From Streptomyces roseofulvus (lineage in GTDB: Bacteria > Actinomycetota > Actinomycetes > Streptomycetales > Streptomycetaceae): a stretch of DNA of 64,000 nt. The translations under genes and the position numbers were made by a program. Below the pieces are notes generated by a model that saw nothing but the letters and a program-made list of their open reading frames with translations, ran no database searches and had not been told where the DNA came from. Shown piece after piece: positions 51,268 through 59,832 of this stretch. The first letter of the stretch is position 1; each line of letters begins with the position of its first letter. The stretch covers positions 992,001-1,056,000 of the forward strand of contig NZ_BAAAWE010000001.1 of assembly GCF_039534915.1 (NCBI RefSeq). Direction: 5' to 3'.

Positions 51268-51939
51268 ATGAGCGGCGCGGTGGAGAGGCGACGGCCCCGG
51301 ACGGCCCAGCAGTTCGTCCTGGAGGAGCTGCGGAGTGCCATCACCAGTGGAGAGCTCCGCCCGGGCGCGCCCATCCGCCAGGACGCGCTCGCCGCCCGTC
51401 TCGAAGTCAGCCGGGTCCCGCTCCGGGAGGCGCTCAAGACCCTGGAGGCCGAGGGCCTGGTCGTCCACCACGTGCACCGCGGCTACTTCGTCGCCGAGCT
51501 CTCCCTGGCCGACCTGGAGGAGGTCTACCGGATCCGCACCCTCCTGGAGACCGAGGCGGTCGTCCGGGCCGTGGCGCTCGCACCGGACGGCCTCACCGCG
51601 ACCCTGGAGGACATCCAGGACGAGGTCGAACGGGCCGCCCGGGCGGGCGACGTGACGGCCATGGCCGAGGCCAACCGGCGCTTCCACCTCACGCTCGTCG
51701 AGGCATCCGGCATGCCCCGCCTGATCCGGATGATCACCACGCTCTGGGACGCCACGGACGCCTACCGCTCCCTCTACTACACCGACCCGGACCATCGCGA
51801 CCAGGCCCTCCACGAACACCGCGCCGTCCTCTCCGCCCTCCGCGCGTACGACACGGACGCCGCCGTCCGATGGCTCGACGACCACCGCGCCCACGCGGTG
51901 GCGGCCCTGCGCGCGGTGCTGGCGCCGCACGAGGACTGA
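51268..51939 (+). CDS. GntR (FadR/FCD subfamily) regulator
   Basis: A 223-residue regulator. The winged HTH is at about 10-75 (AQQFVLEELRSAITSGELRP, ARLEVSRVPLREALKTLEAE). The C-terminal FCD domain has the pattern EEVYRIRTLLETEAVVRAVA, MAEANRRFHLTLVEASGMPR and ending HEHRAVLSALRAYDTDAAVR, with the His and Asp residues that bind a metal and carboxylate ligand. It lies after the CoA-transferase and likely regulates the divergent glutarate-type operon. Confidence 0.92.
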   Translation: MSGAVERRRPRTAQQFVLEELRSAITSGELRPGAPIRQDALAARLEVSRVPLREALKTLEAEGLVVHHVHRGYFVAELSLADLEEVYRIRTLLETEAVVRAVALAPDGLTATLEDIQDEVERAARAGDVTAMAEANRRFHLTLVEASGMPRLIRMITTLWDATDAYRSLYYTDPDHRDQALHEHRAVLSALRAYDTDAAVRWLDDHRAHAVAALRAVLAPHED

Positions 51940-51999
51940 GACTCCGGCCGACCACCGTGACGGAGCCGTCGGCGCGGGGGACCGGATCGGACGGCGGGA

Positions 52000-52021
52000 A
52001 CGCGCCGTTCGGCGGGCGCGT
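52000..52021 (+). terminator. Possible hairpin terminator after GntR gene
   Basis: ACGCGCC (52000-52006) pairs with GGCGCGT (52015-52021) around an 8-nt loop, 61 nt after the GntR stop. Confidence 0.4.
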
Positions 52022-52075
52022 CGCGCGGGAAGGCCGCTAGGGGGCCGACCGTCGTGTCCCGACCGACCTCAGGGG

Positions 52076-52834
52076 GTGCCGGTGGAGGAGCGCTGGAACG
52101 GCTCGGTCGTGCTGGAAGCCGGGCGGCTGCGGTTCCGGGGAAGGCTGGGGACGACACACGCCCACGCCCACGCGGCGGTGCAGCTGGTGATCGTACGGTC
52201 CGGCACCGTGGAACTGGCCGACCGCTACGGCGGGAGGCTCGCCGTCTCGGCGGCCGTCATCCCGTCCCGGGCCACACACTCCCTGCACGCCGAGGACGCC
52301 CAGGGGACGGTGGTCTACTACGACTCCGATTCGCGCTCGGGGCGGGCCCTGCGGTCACGCTTTCCCTGCGCGCCGGGCGATCGCGTCACGGACTGGGTGT
52401 CCGCCGCCGGGGCCGGGTGGTCGCCGGACGCGCCGGCCGGAGGGCGTACGGCCGCGGCTCCCCATCCGGCGGTCGGCCGCGCCGTCGACCGGGTCCGCTC
52501 CCGTCTCCACGGGCCGGTCTCCCTGGAGGAGGTGGCGACGGCGCTGCACCTCTCGCCCAGCCGGCTCGGGCACCTCTTCGCCGAGGAACTCGGGCTGCCC
52601 TTCCCGGCCTACGTGCGCTGGGCCCGGATCCGGCGGGCGATCGAGCTCGTGCGCGCGGGGGCGACGCTGACCCAGGCGGCGTGCGGTGCGGGCTTCTGCG
52701 ACAGCTCGCACCTCACGCGGGTCGTCCACGAGATGTTCGGCATGGCTCCCTCGCAGCTCCTCCGTGACGTCCGGTGGGAGCCGAGTCCGCAGCGGATCCG
52801 TCCAAGCGGCCCGGGGCGCGCGGGCGCACCCTGA
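52076..52834 (+). CDS. AraC-family transcriptional regulator
   Basis: A 252-residue protein. The N-terminal half is a cupin-like effector domain (HAHAHAAVQLVIVRSGTVEL). The C-terminal half (about 140-235) has the two HTHs of AraC regulators: RVRSRLHGPVSLEEVATALH, LSPSRLGHLFAEELGLPFPA, and AACGAGFCDSSHLTRVVHEM. GTG 52076 is chosen, with weak upstream purines, and GTG 52082 is possible. The membrane hydroxylase gene starts 4 nt after its stop and is likely cotranscribed. Confidence 0.9.
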   Translation: MPVEERWNGSVVLEAGRLRFRGRLGTTHAHAHAAVQLVIVRSGTVELADRYGGRLAVSAAVIPSRATHSLHAEDAQGTVVYYDSDSRSGRALRSRFPCAPGDRVTDWVSAAGAGWSPDAPAGGRTAAAPHPAVGRAVDRVRSRLHGPVSLEEVATALHLSPSRLGHLFAEELGLPFPAYVRWARIRRAIELVRAGATLTQAACGAGFCDSSHLTRVVHEMFGMAPSQLLRDVRWEPSPQRIRPSGPGRAGAP

Positions 52835-52838
52835 CGCC

Positions 52839-53714
52839 ATGGTCGGCAACCTCATCCGCTATGGATACGTCCCCTTTCTGCTGGTCGGCGTGAACGGCGC
52901 GGGGATCGCGCTCGTGGCCGCCGGCGCGTCGAAGGTGTGGCTGCTCGCCCTGCTCGGCGCCGCCGTGGCGGCGTCGTTCGCGGCCGAGCGCCTCCTTCCC
53001 TATGCCGTGGAGTGGAACGACCCCCTGGCCGATCGCCGGAGGGACGTCGTCCACGCGGTCGTGAACGAGGCGCTGATCCTCGGGAGCGTCGCGGCCCTGC
53101 CGGTGCTCGCCTCCGTCGTGACGGTCGTGGACGTGTGGCCCTCCTCGTGGCCGTTCGCCCTGCAGGTGCTGTCGGCGGTGCTGGTGGCCGATGCCGGGAT
53201 CACCCTGGTCCATTTCGCGAGCCACAAGGTGGGCCTGCTGTGGCGGTTCCACGCCGTGCACCACTCGGTGAAACGCTTCTACGGCTTCAACGGGCTGATG
53301 AAGCATCCGCTGCACCAGAGCGTGGAACTGGCCGCGGGTGTCGCTCCGCTGCTGGTCGCCGGCATGCCGGTGGACGTCGCGGCGGCCCTGTCCCTGGCGG
53401 TGGCCGTCCAGCTGCTCCTGCAGCACTCCAACGCCGACTACCGGGTCGGGCCCTTGCGGTACGTGCTGTCGCTCAACGAGGGTCACCGCTTCCACCACCT
53501 GAAGTGGGCCGGTGTCGGCGACGTCAACTTCGGTCTGTTCACGCTGGTGTGGGACCGGATGCTCGGCACGTACTGCTTCGACCCCGGCCGGCGCTTCTCC
53601 AGCGCGGATCTGGGCATCGCGGCCAAGCCCGGCTATCCGTCGGGCTATCTGGCCCAGTTGTCGGAACCGTTCCGCGCGCGGGGCGCGTGCGCCTCCGGAA
53701 CCGACGACGGCTAG
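52839..53714 (+). CDS. Sterol-desaturase/fatty-acid-hydroxylase superfamily membrane protein
   Basis: A 291-residue membrane protein with about four hydrophobic helices in the first 130 residues. It carries the three histidine boxes of the superfamily: HFASH, WRFHAVHHS and HRFHHLKW, which bind a diiron centre. Members hydroxylate or desaturate lipids or sterols. It is coupled to the AraC regulator. The TAG stop (53712-53714) lies within the CTAG of the MITE copy 2. Substrate is unknown. Confidence 0.9.
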   Translation: MVGNLIRYGYVPFLLVGVNGAGIALVAAGASKVWLLALLGAAVAASFAAERLLPYAVEWNDPLADRRRDVVHAVVNEALILGSVAALPVLASVVTVVDVWPSSWPFALQVLSAVLVADAGITLVHFASHKVGLLWRFHAVHHSVKRFYGFNGLMKHPLHQSVELAAGVAPLLVAGMPVDVAAALSLAVAVQLLLQHSNADYRVGPLRYVLSLNEGHRFHHLKWAGVGDVNFGLFTLVWDRMLGTYCFDPGRRFSSADLGIAAKPGYPSGYLAQLSEPFRARGACASGTDDG

Positions 53715-53876
53715 GTCGTTTCTTTCGGATCAGGCCGGATCAGGGAGCGGCGTCTGGTGCGTGCGCTCGCAAGGCGGAGGAGGGAGACAACGCGGAGCGT
53801 TGGCGACTGACGACAACGCCGCGAGGGTGCGTGCCAGGCGTCGCGAGCCCGGCATGATCCGAAAGAGACGGCCTAG
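53711..53876. mobile_element. MITE copy 2 (158 bp, CTAG target duplication)
   Basis: Element 53715-53872, flanked by CTAG (53711-53714 and 53873-53876). It differs from copy 1 (11041-11198) at a single position (GACTGACG instead of GACCGACG). Both terminal inverted repeats are conserved. It sits between the stop of the membrane hydroxylase and the stop of the NO synthase gene. No coding capacity. Confidence 0.88.
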
Positions 53877-55100
53877 TCAGCCGTGTCCGAAGGGGCAGCC
53901 GCCCCTGCCGCGGGCCCTGGCGTCGTCGTCGAGGTAGAAGTTCGGACGCTGGTCGGCGTCCTCGTAGTAGCGGTGGAAGACCGGGGTGATGCCGCCGGAG
54001 ACGGGGGGCACGATCCACGTCCAGTCGGCGGGGACGCCTCGGCCCTGCTTCTCCTCCCTGGCCAGGTGGGTCATGAAGTGCCGGGACTCGGTGTGGTGGT
54101 CGCTGATCCTGACGCCGGCCTCGGTGAACGAGTGCAGGACGGCGACGTTGAGTTCGACCAGGGCGCGGTCCCGCCAGAGGGTGGCCTCGCTGCCGGTGTC
54201 GAGGCCGAGGTGGTCGGCGATGACGGGCAGCAGGTCGTACCGGTCGGTGTCGACGAGGTTGCGGGCGCCGATCTCGGTGCCCATGTACCAGCCGTTGAAG
54301 GGCGCGAGGGGGTAGTCGACGCCGCCGATCCGCAGCCGCATGTTCGAGATCGCCGGGACGGCGTGCCAGCGGAGGCCGAGGTCGGCGAAGTCCGGGCGGT
54401 CGGGGTGCGTGAGGGGGACTTCGAGGACGAGGTCCCGGGGAACGTCGAACAGCCGGGGCCCGTCCCGGTCGGTCTCGATGACCCACGGCAGGACGTCCCA
54501 GGCCCCTCCGGGCGCCTGCCAGCCGAGGCGCTTCACGGCCTCCGTGAAGTCCGCGTACGCGGGGTCGCCGACGAGGGCTCCGTCGTCCTGCCGGTGACCG
54601 GCGTAGCGGATGAGCTGGTCGTTCCACACCCGCGGGGCCCGGCCGGCGGGAGTGTCGGGGGCGAAGACGGAGATGACCGGCCGGATGCGACCGCCGTTGG
54701 TGGCCTGGCGGAGGTGGTCGCACAGGTGCCGGTGCAGCTCGTCGGCGGTGGTGGCCCCGCGGCGGTCCAGGACGCGCAGGCTCTTCCAGTACAGCCGGCC
54801 GATGCACCGGCTGGAATTGCGCCAGGCGACGCGGGCGCCGAAGACGAGCTCGTCGGAGGTGTGGGTGTAGGTCCCGGTCTCGTCGATCTCCTCGCGTATC
54901 CGCCGCAGCCGTGTCGTGAGGTGGACGGGCTGGTCCGGATGCTCGCCGTGGTGGAGGCGTACGAACTCCTCCGCTTCGTCCGCGTCGGCCGCGCGGGGGT
55001 GCGGTCCGCCGGGCGGCTCGGGAAGGGGAGCCGGCAGGGCCGGGGCGCCGGCTGTGGTGTCGAGGCTGTAGATGCGCGCCAGAAGCGTTTCGGAGTTCAT
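53877..55100 (-). CDS. nos: Bacterial nitric oxide synthase (oxygenase domain)
   Basis: A 407-residue oxygenase-only NO synthase. The heme-ligand cysteine is Cys99 in WRNSSRCIGR. The arginine-binding Glu276 lies in NGWYMGTEIGARN, and other family marks are FAPDTPAGRAPRVWNDQLIR and WTWIVPPVSGGITPVFHRYY. There is no attached reductase domain, so a separate electron donor is required, as usual for bacteria. It converts arginine to citrulline and NO. The N terminus (residues 1-40) is a Pro/Ala-rich extension. A GAGGAAC site precedes the ATG at 55100. It is the last gene of a minus-strand run of lipid and amine-type enzymes. Confidence 0.96.
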   Translation of the reverse strand: MNSETLLARIYSLDTTAGAPALPAPLPEPPGGPHPRAADADEAEEFVRLHHGEHPDQPVHLTTRLRRIREEIDETGTYTHTSDELVFGARVAWRNSSRCIGRLYWKSLRVLDRRGATTADELHRHLCDHLRQATNGGRIRPVISVFAPDTPAGRAPRVWNDQLIRYAGHRQDDGALVGDPAYADFTEAVKRLGWQAPGGAWDVLPWVIETDRDGPRLFDVPRDLVLEVPLTHPDRPDFADLGLRWHAVPAISNMRLRIGGVDYPLAPFNGWYMGTEIGARNLVDTDRYDLLPVIADHLGLDTGSEATLWRDRALVELNVAVLHSFTEAGVRISDHHTESRHFMTHLAREEKQGRGVPADWTWIVPPVSGGITPVFHRYYEDADQRPNFYLDDDARARGRGGCPFGHG

Positions 55101-55288
55101 GGGTTCCTCGCGGGTGGTGCTCGGCTCCGTCAGCGGGCCGTGCGCAGGCGGGCTGGTGCGGGTGAGCGGTGAGCGTGACGCGATGGGGGACGCGGGCGCC
55201 CGGGCGGAGGGCATCGACGACGCCGGGGTGAGGTCGTCTGCCGCGCGGGCGCCCGCGCCGGCGGAGGGGGCCGGGCCGGCGGTGCCGG

Positions 55289-55948
55289 TCAGGCGACCGG
55301 TTCGCCGGACCGCGCCTGCCGGGCGATGGAGGTTCCGAACAGCTCGTCCCAGTACGGGGCCGAGATGCCGAAGCCCTTGGTGTCGTCGCGGAAGTGGTGG
55401 CGCATGTGGAGTGAGCGCAGGTGCCGCATGAGGCGGCTCCTGGGGGTGGCGAGGTGGAGGTAGAGGTGGAACAGGTCGTAGGTGAGGTAGCCGAAGGTGT
55501 AACCGGCGCCGAAGATCAGCGGCAGCGAACCGAGGCCGGAGGAGAGGTAGATCGTTCCCCCGACCATCGGGATGCTGAGGAGCGGGCTCAGGATGGAGCG
55601 GCGCGGGTCCGTCGGGTAGTCGTGGTGGATGCCGTGCAGGATGTAGTGCAGGCGTGCCCCGAAGCCCTTCTCGGGCTCGTAGTGGAGCACGATGCGGTGT
55701 CCCCAGTACTCCGACAGCGTCCACGTCACGTAGCCGGCGGCCGCCCATCCGGCCAGCTGCCAGCCGCCGGCCTCCCCGAGGGAGAGCCAGACGCAGACGG
55801 CGATGACCGGGGTGAACATCGCGACGGTGGTGACCGGGTGCACGTGGATCAGGTGATCGAGCCAGCGCGGACCGACGACGGCGGGCGCGGTGCCCCGCCG
55901 GACGGCGCCCTTGGAGGTGCCGGGGCGGGCGGGTGTCTCGGAGCTCAC
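55289..55948 (-). CDS. Fatty-acid hydroxylase-type membrane protein
   Basis: A 219-residue membrane protein of the sterol-desaturase/fatty-acid-hydroxylase superfamily. It has three or four hydrophobic helices and histidine boxes in WGHRIVLH, LHYILHGIHHDYP and LHMRHH, expected to bind diiron. It closely resembles fatty-acid 2-hydroxylase proteins by the HGIHHDYP motif. GTG 55948 has AAGGAG upstream and overlaps the preceding SDR stop (GTGA). It is separated from the downstream nos gene by 188 bp, a stretch with no other feature seen. Confidence 0.9.
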   Translation of the reverse strand: MSSETPARPGTSKGAVRRGTAPAVVGPRWLDHLIHVHPVTTVAMFTPVIAVCVWLSLGEAGGWQLAGWAAAGYVTWTLSEYWGHRIVLHYEPEKGFGARLHYILHGIHHDYPTDPRRSILSPLLSIPMVGGTIYLSSGLGSLPLIFGAGYTFGYLTYDLFHLYLHLATPRSRLMRHLRSLHMRHHFRDDTKGFGISAPYWDELFGTSIARQARSGEPVA

Positions 55949-56787
55949 GCCCCGGCTCCTTCCACGGTGGGTGCCTTCACCCGCGTCTCGTAGGCGACGC
56001 GGGCCTGGTAGTCGGTGGTGCGCAGCAGCTGGTCCGCCTTGAGGAAGCGGCCCATCGCGTCCCGCCAGGGCTGGGGCAGCAGGAACAGGGAGCGGGTGAC
56101 GGGGTTGGTCCAGCCGGGCACGTACCGGTTGTAGACGGGGCGACGGGCCGTGCGGAGGACGGACCGGGCGATGTCGTCCGGGGTGAGCAGCGGGACGAAG
56201 CGGCCCTTGCCGACGCCGGAGGTGAGTTCCGTCTGGGCGGGGATGGGCAGGATGATCGACAGGTCCACGCCGGACCCGCGCAGTTCGGCACGGACGCCCT
56301 CGGAGAGGCCGACGACGCCGTGCTTGGCGGCGGAGTAGGTGGCGCAGCCGGGCAGGCCGATCATGCCCACGGCGGAGACCATGTTGATGATGTGGCCCCG
56401 TCCGCGCCGGCGCATCGGGCCGATGGCGGTCTTCATGCCGTTGAGGGTGCCGAGGAGGTTGACGCCCAGCTGGTGGGCGGTGTCCTCGTCGGACTCCTTC
56501 TCGAAGGGGCCGACGATCATCTCGCCCGCGTTGTTGACGAAGACGTCGATCTCGCCGAGGTCGGCCTCGACCGCCTTCCAGAACGCCTGGACGCTGGCCG
56601 GGTCGGTGACGTCCAGCGGGTAGGCGCGGGCGCCGATGGCGGCGGCGGTCTTGGCGGCGAACTCGTGGTCGCGGGCGCCGATGGCCACCTTGGCGCCGGC
56701 GGCGACGAACTGCTCGGCGGTGGCGCGGCCGATGCCGCGGCTGCCGCCGGTGATGGCGACGATCTTGTTGCGCAGGTCCCTGGGCAC
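55945..56787 (-). CDS. Short-chain dehydrogenase/reductase
   Basis: A 280-residue classical SDR. Cofactor motif AITGGSRGIGRATAEQFVAA, NNAG in VNNAGEMIVG, catalytic Ser in NMVSAVG and YxxxK in YSAAKHG. A C-terminal extension with LPQPWRDAMGRFLKADQLLR could embed in the membrane. GGAGG precedes the GTG at 56787. It lies in the nos-linked run. Confidence 0.92.
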   Translation of the reverse strand: MPRDLRNKIVAITGGSRGIGRATAEQFVAAGAKVAIGARDHEFAAKTAAAIGARAYPLDVTDPASVQAFWKAVEADLGEIDVFVNNAGEMIVGPFEKESDEDTAHQLGVNLLGTLNGMKTAIGPMRRRGRGHIINMVSAVGMIGLPGCATYSAAKHGVVGLSEGVRAELRGSGVDLSIILPIPAQTELTSGVGKGRFVPLLTPDDIARSVLRTARRPVYNRYVPGWTNPVTRSLFLLPQPWRDAMGRFLKADQLLRTTDYQARVAYETRVKAPTVEGAGA

Positions 56788-56854
56788 GGTGGAAGCCTCC
56801 AGAAGGGGTGGTGGTTTCGGGCTGTGTCGGACGAGGACGCGGAAGGCGCGGTCG

Positions 56855-57349
56855 TCAGCGTGCGTCCGCCGCCGCCGACGCGCCCACCGGTTCGGCCTCG
56901 GACGCGGTGAGGGTGATGTGCTCACCCAGCAGACCGCGCAGGATGAGGCTGATCGCCTCGATGAGCGCCTGGCAGGCGATCGGGTCGATGATCGCGGCGA
57001 GGCTGGGCATGCCGAGGTCGAAGCGGGCGGTGAACCGGACGGTGACCGCGTCGTCGTCGTGGCTGTGGACGGTCCAGGCGCCGTCGAACTGGTCGAAGTC
57101 GCCGTCGGTCTGGGTGAATTCGATGGTCAGAGCGGCCGCGTCGACGCGGTCGCGTTCGGACCAGCACAGGATGCCGTTGCGGAAGTTCACCGACCAGTCC
57201 GAGTCCAGGGTGTCGCCGCCGGTGTCGGTGACCTTCACCTCGCGCACGGCGTCGGTGTACTGGGGGTAGGCGGCGAAGTCCCGCAGCCGTTCGAAGACGG
57301 CCGGGGCGGTCGCGTCGGGTACGAGGGCGTCGAGGGTCACCTCGGGCAT
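56855..57349 (-). CDS. SRPBCC (polyketide-cyclase/START-like) protein
   Basis: A 164-residue helix-grip fold protein: [39 protein letters not shown] and [20 protein letters not shown]. This is the coenzyme Q-binding/aromatase-type pattern. Members bind hydrophobic molecules or catalyse cyclisation or dehydration. It starts 1 nt after the aminotransferase stop, showing tight coupling. Confidence 0.88.
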   Translation of the reverse strand: MPEVTLDALVPDATAPAVFERLRDFAAYPQYTDAVREVKVTDTGGDTLDSDWSVNFRNGILCWSERDRVDAAALTIEFTQTDGDFDQFDGAWTVHSHDDDAVTVRFTARFDLGMPSLAAIIDPIACQALIEAISLILRGLLGEHITLTASEAEPVGASAAADAR

Positions 57350-57350
57350 G

Positions 57351-58661
57351 TCAGCATCTCCCCTTCGTGGAGGCGGTGGTGCGGGCCAGGGCGGTGGCCG
57401 CGGTGGTGAAGGCGCGGGTGATCCAGTCCAGGTCGGCGGGCGTGAGCACGGCCGGCGGGGTCAGGCGTACGACGCGGTGGGCGTTCAGGGAGTGGTTGAC
57501 CAGCAGCCCCGACTCCAGGAGGCGCAGGACGAGTTCGCCGGCGGCGCCCTCGTCGCACAGCTCGATGCCGAGCAGCAGGCCGCGACCCCGGATGTCGACC
57601 ACCGCCCCTCCGAGCAGCGGCGCCAGCGCCGAGCGGAGGCGGTCCATCAGGTCCTCGCCGAGGGTGCGGGCCCGCTCCACCAGGTCCTCGTCCCGGATCG
57701 CGGCGACGGCGGCCGCGGCGGCGGCCATCGCGACGGGAGAGGCGGCGAAGGTGGAGGTGTGCAGGAACGGGTCCTTGTCGAACGGCGCGTACGCCTGCGG
57801 GGTGGCGACCGCGGCGGCGACCGGGATCACGCCGCCGCTGAGGTTCTTGCCGACCAGCAGCACGTCCGGCCGCACGTCCTCGGTGTCGGCGCCCCACCAG
57901 GTGCCGAGACGGCCGAGGCCGGTCTGGATCTCGTCGAGGACGAACATCGCCCCGTGTTCGGCGCACAGCCGCTGCACGTGTGCGAGGTAGCCGGGCGGTG
58001 GCAGGACCACGCCGCCCTCGCCCTGCACCGGTTCGAGGATGACGCAGGCCGGAGCGCCGCCGGCGAGTGCCCGCTCGAGGGCGTCGGCGTCGCCGTAGGG
58101 AACGTGTTCGGCGGGCAGCAACGGCCGGAACGGGTCCTGGTAGAGGGGTTTGGCGGTGACGGCGAGCGCGCCGGTGGTCTTGCCGTGGTAGCCGCCGGTC
58201 GCGGAGATCAGCCGGTGCCTGCCGTGCGCGCGGGCCAGTTTGATCGCGGTCTCGGTCGCCTCGGCGCCGGAGTTGACGAAGTGGACCCGTTCCAGGCCGG
58301 GAGGCGTGACGGCGGCGAGCGCGGCCGCCGCGGTGGCAGCGACCGGCTCCAGGAGCAGCCGGGTGGCCATCGGATGGCGGCGGATCTGCTCGACGACGGC
58401 GTCCACCACGCGGGGGTGGCGGTGGCCGAGGAGGAAGACCCCGTACCCGCCACAGTCCAGGTACTCCTTCCCGTCCGCGTCCCACACCCGGCTGCCCTCG
58501 GAGGCGACCTCCATGGCGGCGCCGGTCAGCGAGGCCAGGCGGGCCCGGCCCTTGCTCAGGTGGCGGCGGTAGACGCCCAGCACCTCGGCGGCCGACGCGG
58601 CGGCGGCGGCCGGGGACGCGGTGGTGGCGGGGGGCGGGGCCGGGATCGTCAGCTCGCTCAT
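57351..58661 (-). CDS. Class III PLP-dependent aminotransferase
   Basis: A 436-residue enzyme. It has [40 protein letters not shown], the Asp of [12 protein letters not shown] and the PLP lysine in [14 protein letters not shown]. The pattern is ornithine/acetylornithine or omega-amine type. It could convert a terminal aldehyde into a primary amine. It overlaps the upstream thioester-reductase-like gene by ATGA (58658-58661), which fits a paired reductase and transaminase reaction. Confidence 0.93.
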   Translation of the reverse strand: MSELTIPAPPPATTASPAAAAASAAEVLGVYRRHLSKGRARLASLTGAAMEVASEGSRVWDADGKEYLDCGGYGVFLLGHRHPRVVDAVVEQIRRHPMATRLLLEPVAATAAAALAAVTPPGLERVHFVNSGAEATETAIKLARAHGRHRLISATGGYHGKTTGALAVTAKPLYQDPFRPLLPAEHVPYGDADALERALAGGAPACVILEPVQGEGGVVLPPPGYLAHVQRLCAEHGAMFVLDEIQTGLGRLGTWWGADTEDVRPDVLLVGKNLSGGVIPVAAAVATPQAYAPFDKDPFLHTSTFAASPVAMAAAAAAVAAIRDEDLVERARTLGEDLMDRLRSALAPLLGGAVVDIRGRGLLLGIELCDEGAAGELVLRLLESGLLVNHSLNAHRVVRLTPPAVLTPADLDWITRAFTTAATALARTTASTKGRC

Positions 58662-59734
58662 GCGGGCACCTGCTCCGCCGCGCGCACCGGCTGCGCGGCG
58701 CGGCGGACCATGCCCCTGGTGCGGGCCATGTAGGCGACCGACGCCCGCAGCGCGGACTCCAGCTCGCCGGCGCTCAGGGCTTCCGGTATCCCGTCGATGT
58801 GGCCGAGGCTGGTGGGGAACACATGGCCGTGGGCGAACAGCGCCGTCATCGCGAGCATGTCGTCGAAGCGGCGGCGCGCCCGGGGGTGCAGGTTGGCGAT
58901 GAAGACCGGCCGGATCAGCCGGTCGACCATCTCCGGGCCGACGATGCGGGGACGCGCCGCCGTCAGGCCCAGTTCGTCGGCGGTGTCGTGGATGACCCGC
59001 AGCGTGCACTCGGTCCGCAGGGCGCTGTCGCCCGCGGTGACCCAGACCTCGCCGTCCCGCCGGCCCTGACGGACGAGGCCGGCGATGGTGGCGGCCACGA
59101 CGTCCTGCGGGACGAAGTCGACGGGCGAGTCGGCCGGCACCGGGACCAGCGGAAGGAGCCCGCGCAGCAGTCCGTGGATGACGCCGTGCATGCCCTGGAA
59201 CGCGGAGATCGCACCGGTGACGGCGTCCCCGATCACCACCGACGGCCGGACGATCACCGCGGGTACGCCCGACGACCGGACGACGTCCTCCCCGGCGCGC
59301 TTGGAGTCCAGGTAGTCCTCCGGCCGCGCGGTGGCGTCCCCGTGGTCCTGGCCGAGCTGCGCCCGCGTCAGGTCGGTGCGGTCCACGAAGGCGGTGGACA
59401 CGTGGTACAGCACGGCGTCCGCGTCGGCGGCGAGCCGGGTCATCTGCCGGGTGCCCGCCGTGTTGAGCGCGTGGGCGGCCTCCGCGCCGCTGGAGAAGCC
59501 CGTGAGGGCCGCGCAGTGCACGATCGCGTCGACCCGCGCGGCGAGGCGCCGGTACGTGTCGGCGTCCAGACCGAGGCGCGGCGCGGTCAGGTCGCCGGCC
59601 AGCTGCTCGTCGGCGCCGGCCACCGGCGTGCGGTGGGTCAGGGCGATGGTGCGGCAGTCGGTCAGCCGGGGCAGCAGCGCGCTGCCCACGACACCGGACG
59701 CGCCGGTGAGAAGGACGGTGGGATGGCTGGGCAC
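58658..59734 (-). CDS. Thioester-reductase-like NAD(P)-dependent SDR
   Basis: A 358-residue extended SDR with cofactor motif VLLTGASGVVGSALLPRL, VDAIVHCAALTGFSSGA, STAFVD and an active YLDSK. The pattern resembles the terminal reductase (NAD_binding_4) domain that releases acyl thioesters as aldehydes. AGAGGTG precedes the GTG at 59734. It directly precedes the class III aminotransferase with overlapping codons. Together they could form an amine from an acyl-CoA or acyl-ACP, as in TamH of tambjamine synthesis, where both functions are in one protein. Confidence 0.85.
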   Translation of the reverse strand: MPSHPTVLLTGASGVVGSALLPRLTDCRTIALTHRTPVAGADEQLAGDLTAPRLGLDADTYRRLAARVDAIVHCAALTGFSSGAEAAHALNTAGTRQMTRLAADADAVLYHVSTAFVDRTDLTRAQLGQDHGDATARPEDYLDSKRAGEDVVRSSGVPAVIVRPSVVIGDAVTGAISAFQGMHGVIHGLLRGLLPLVPVPADSPVDFVPQDVVAATIAGLVRQGRRDGEVWVTAGDSALRTECTLRVIHDTADELGLTAARPRIVGPEMVDRLIRPVFIANLHPRARRRFDDMLAMTALFAHGHVFPTSLGHIDGIPEALSAGELESALRASVAYMARTRGMVRRAAQPVRAAEQVPA

Positions 59735-59832
59735 AGTCGAGCACCTCTCGAACAGGTCAGCGGGCGTATGGGGGTCGAAGGCGGGCGGCAGCCGTGGGGA
59801 ACGGCATGGCACGGCCGGGCGCCTCGAAGCCC

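Noticed and set aside
53715-53872. Insertion sequence with its own transposase
   Set aside because: At 158 bp the element cannot encode a transposase; it was classed as a MITE instead.
55101-55748. Long N-terminal extension of the NO synthase frame
   Set aside because: The extension is antisense-like sequence across the hydroxylase gene with basic Arg/Pro composition. The ATG at 55100 has its own ribosome site and matches the usual length of bacterial NO synthases.
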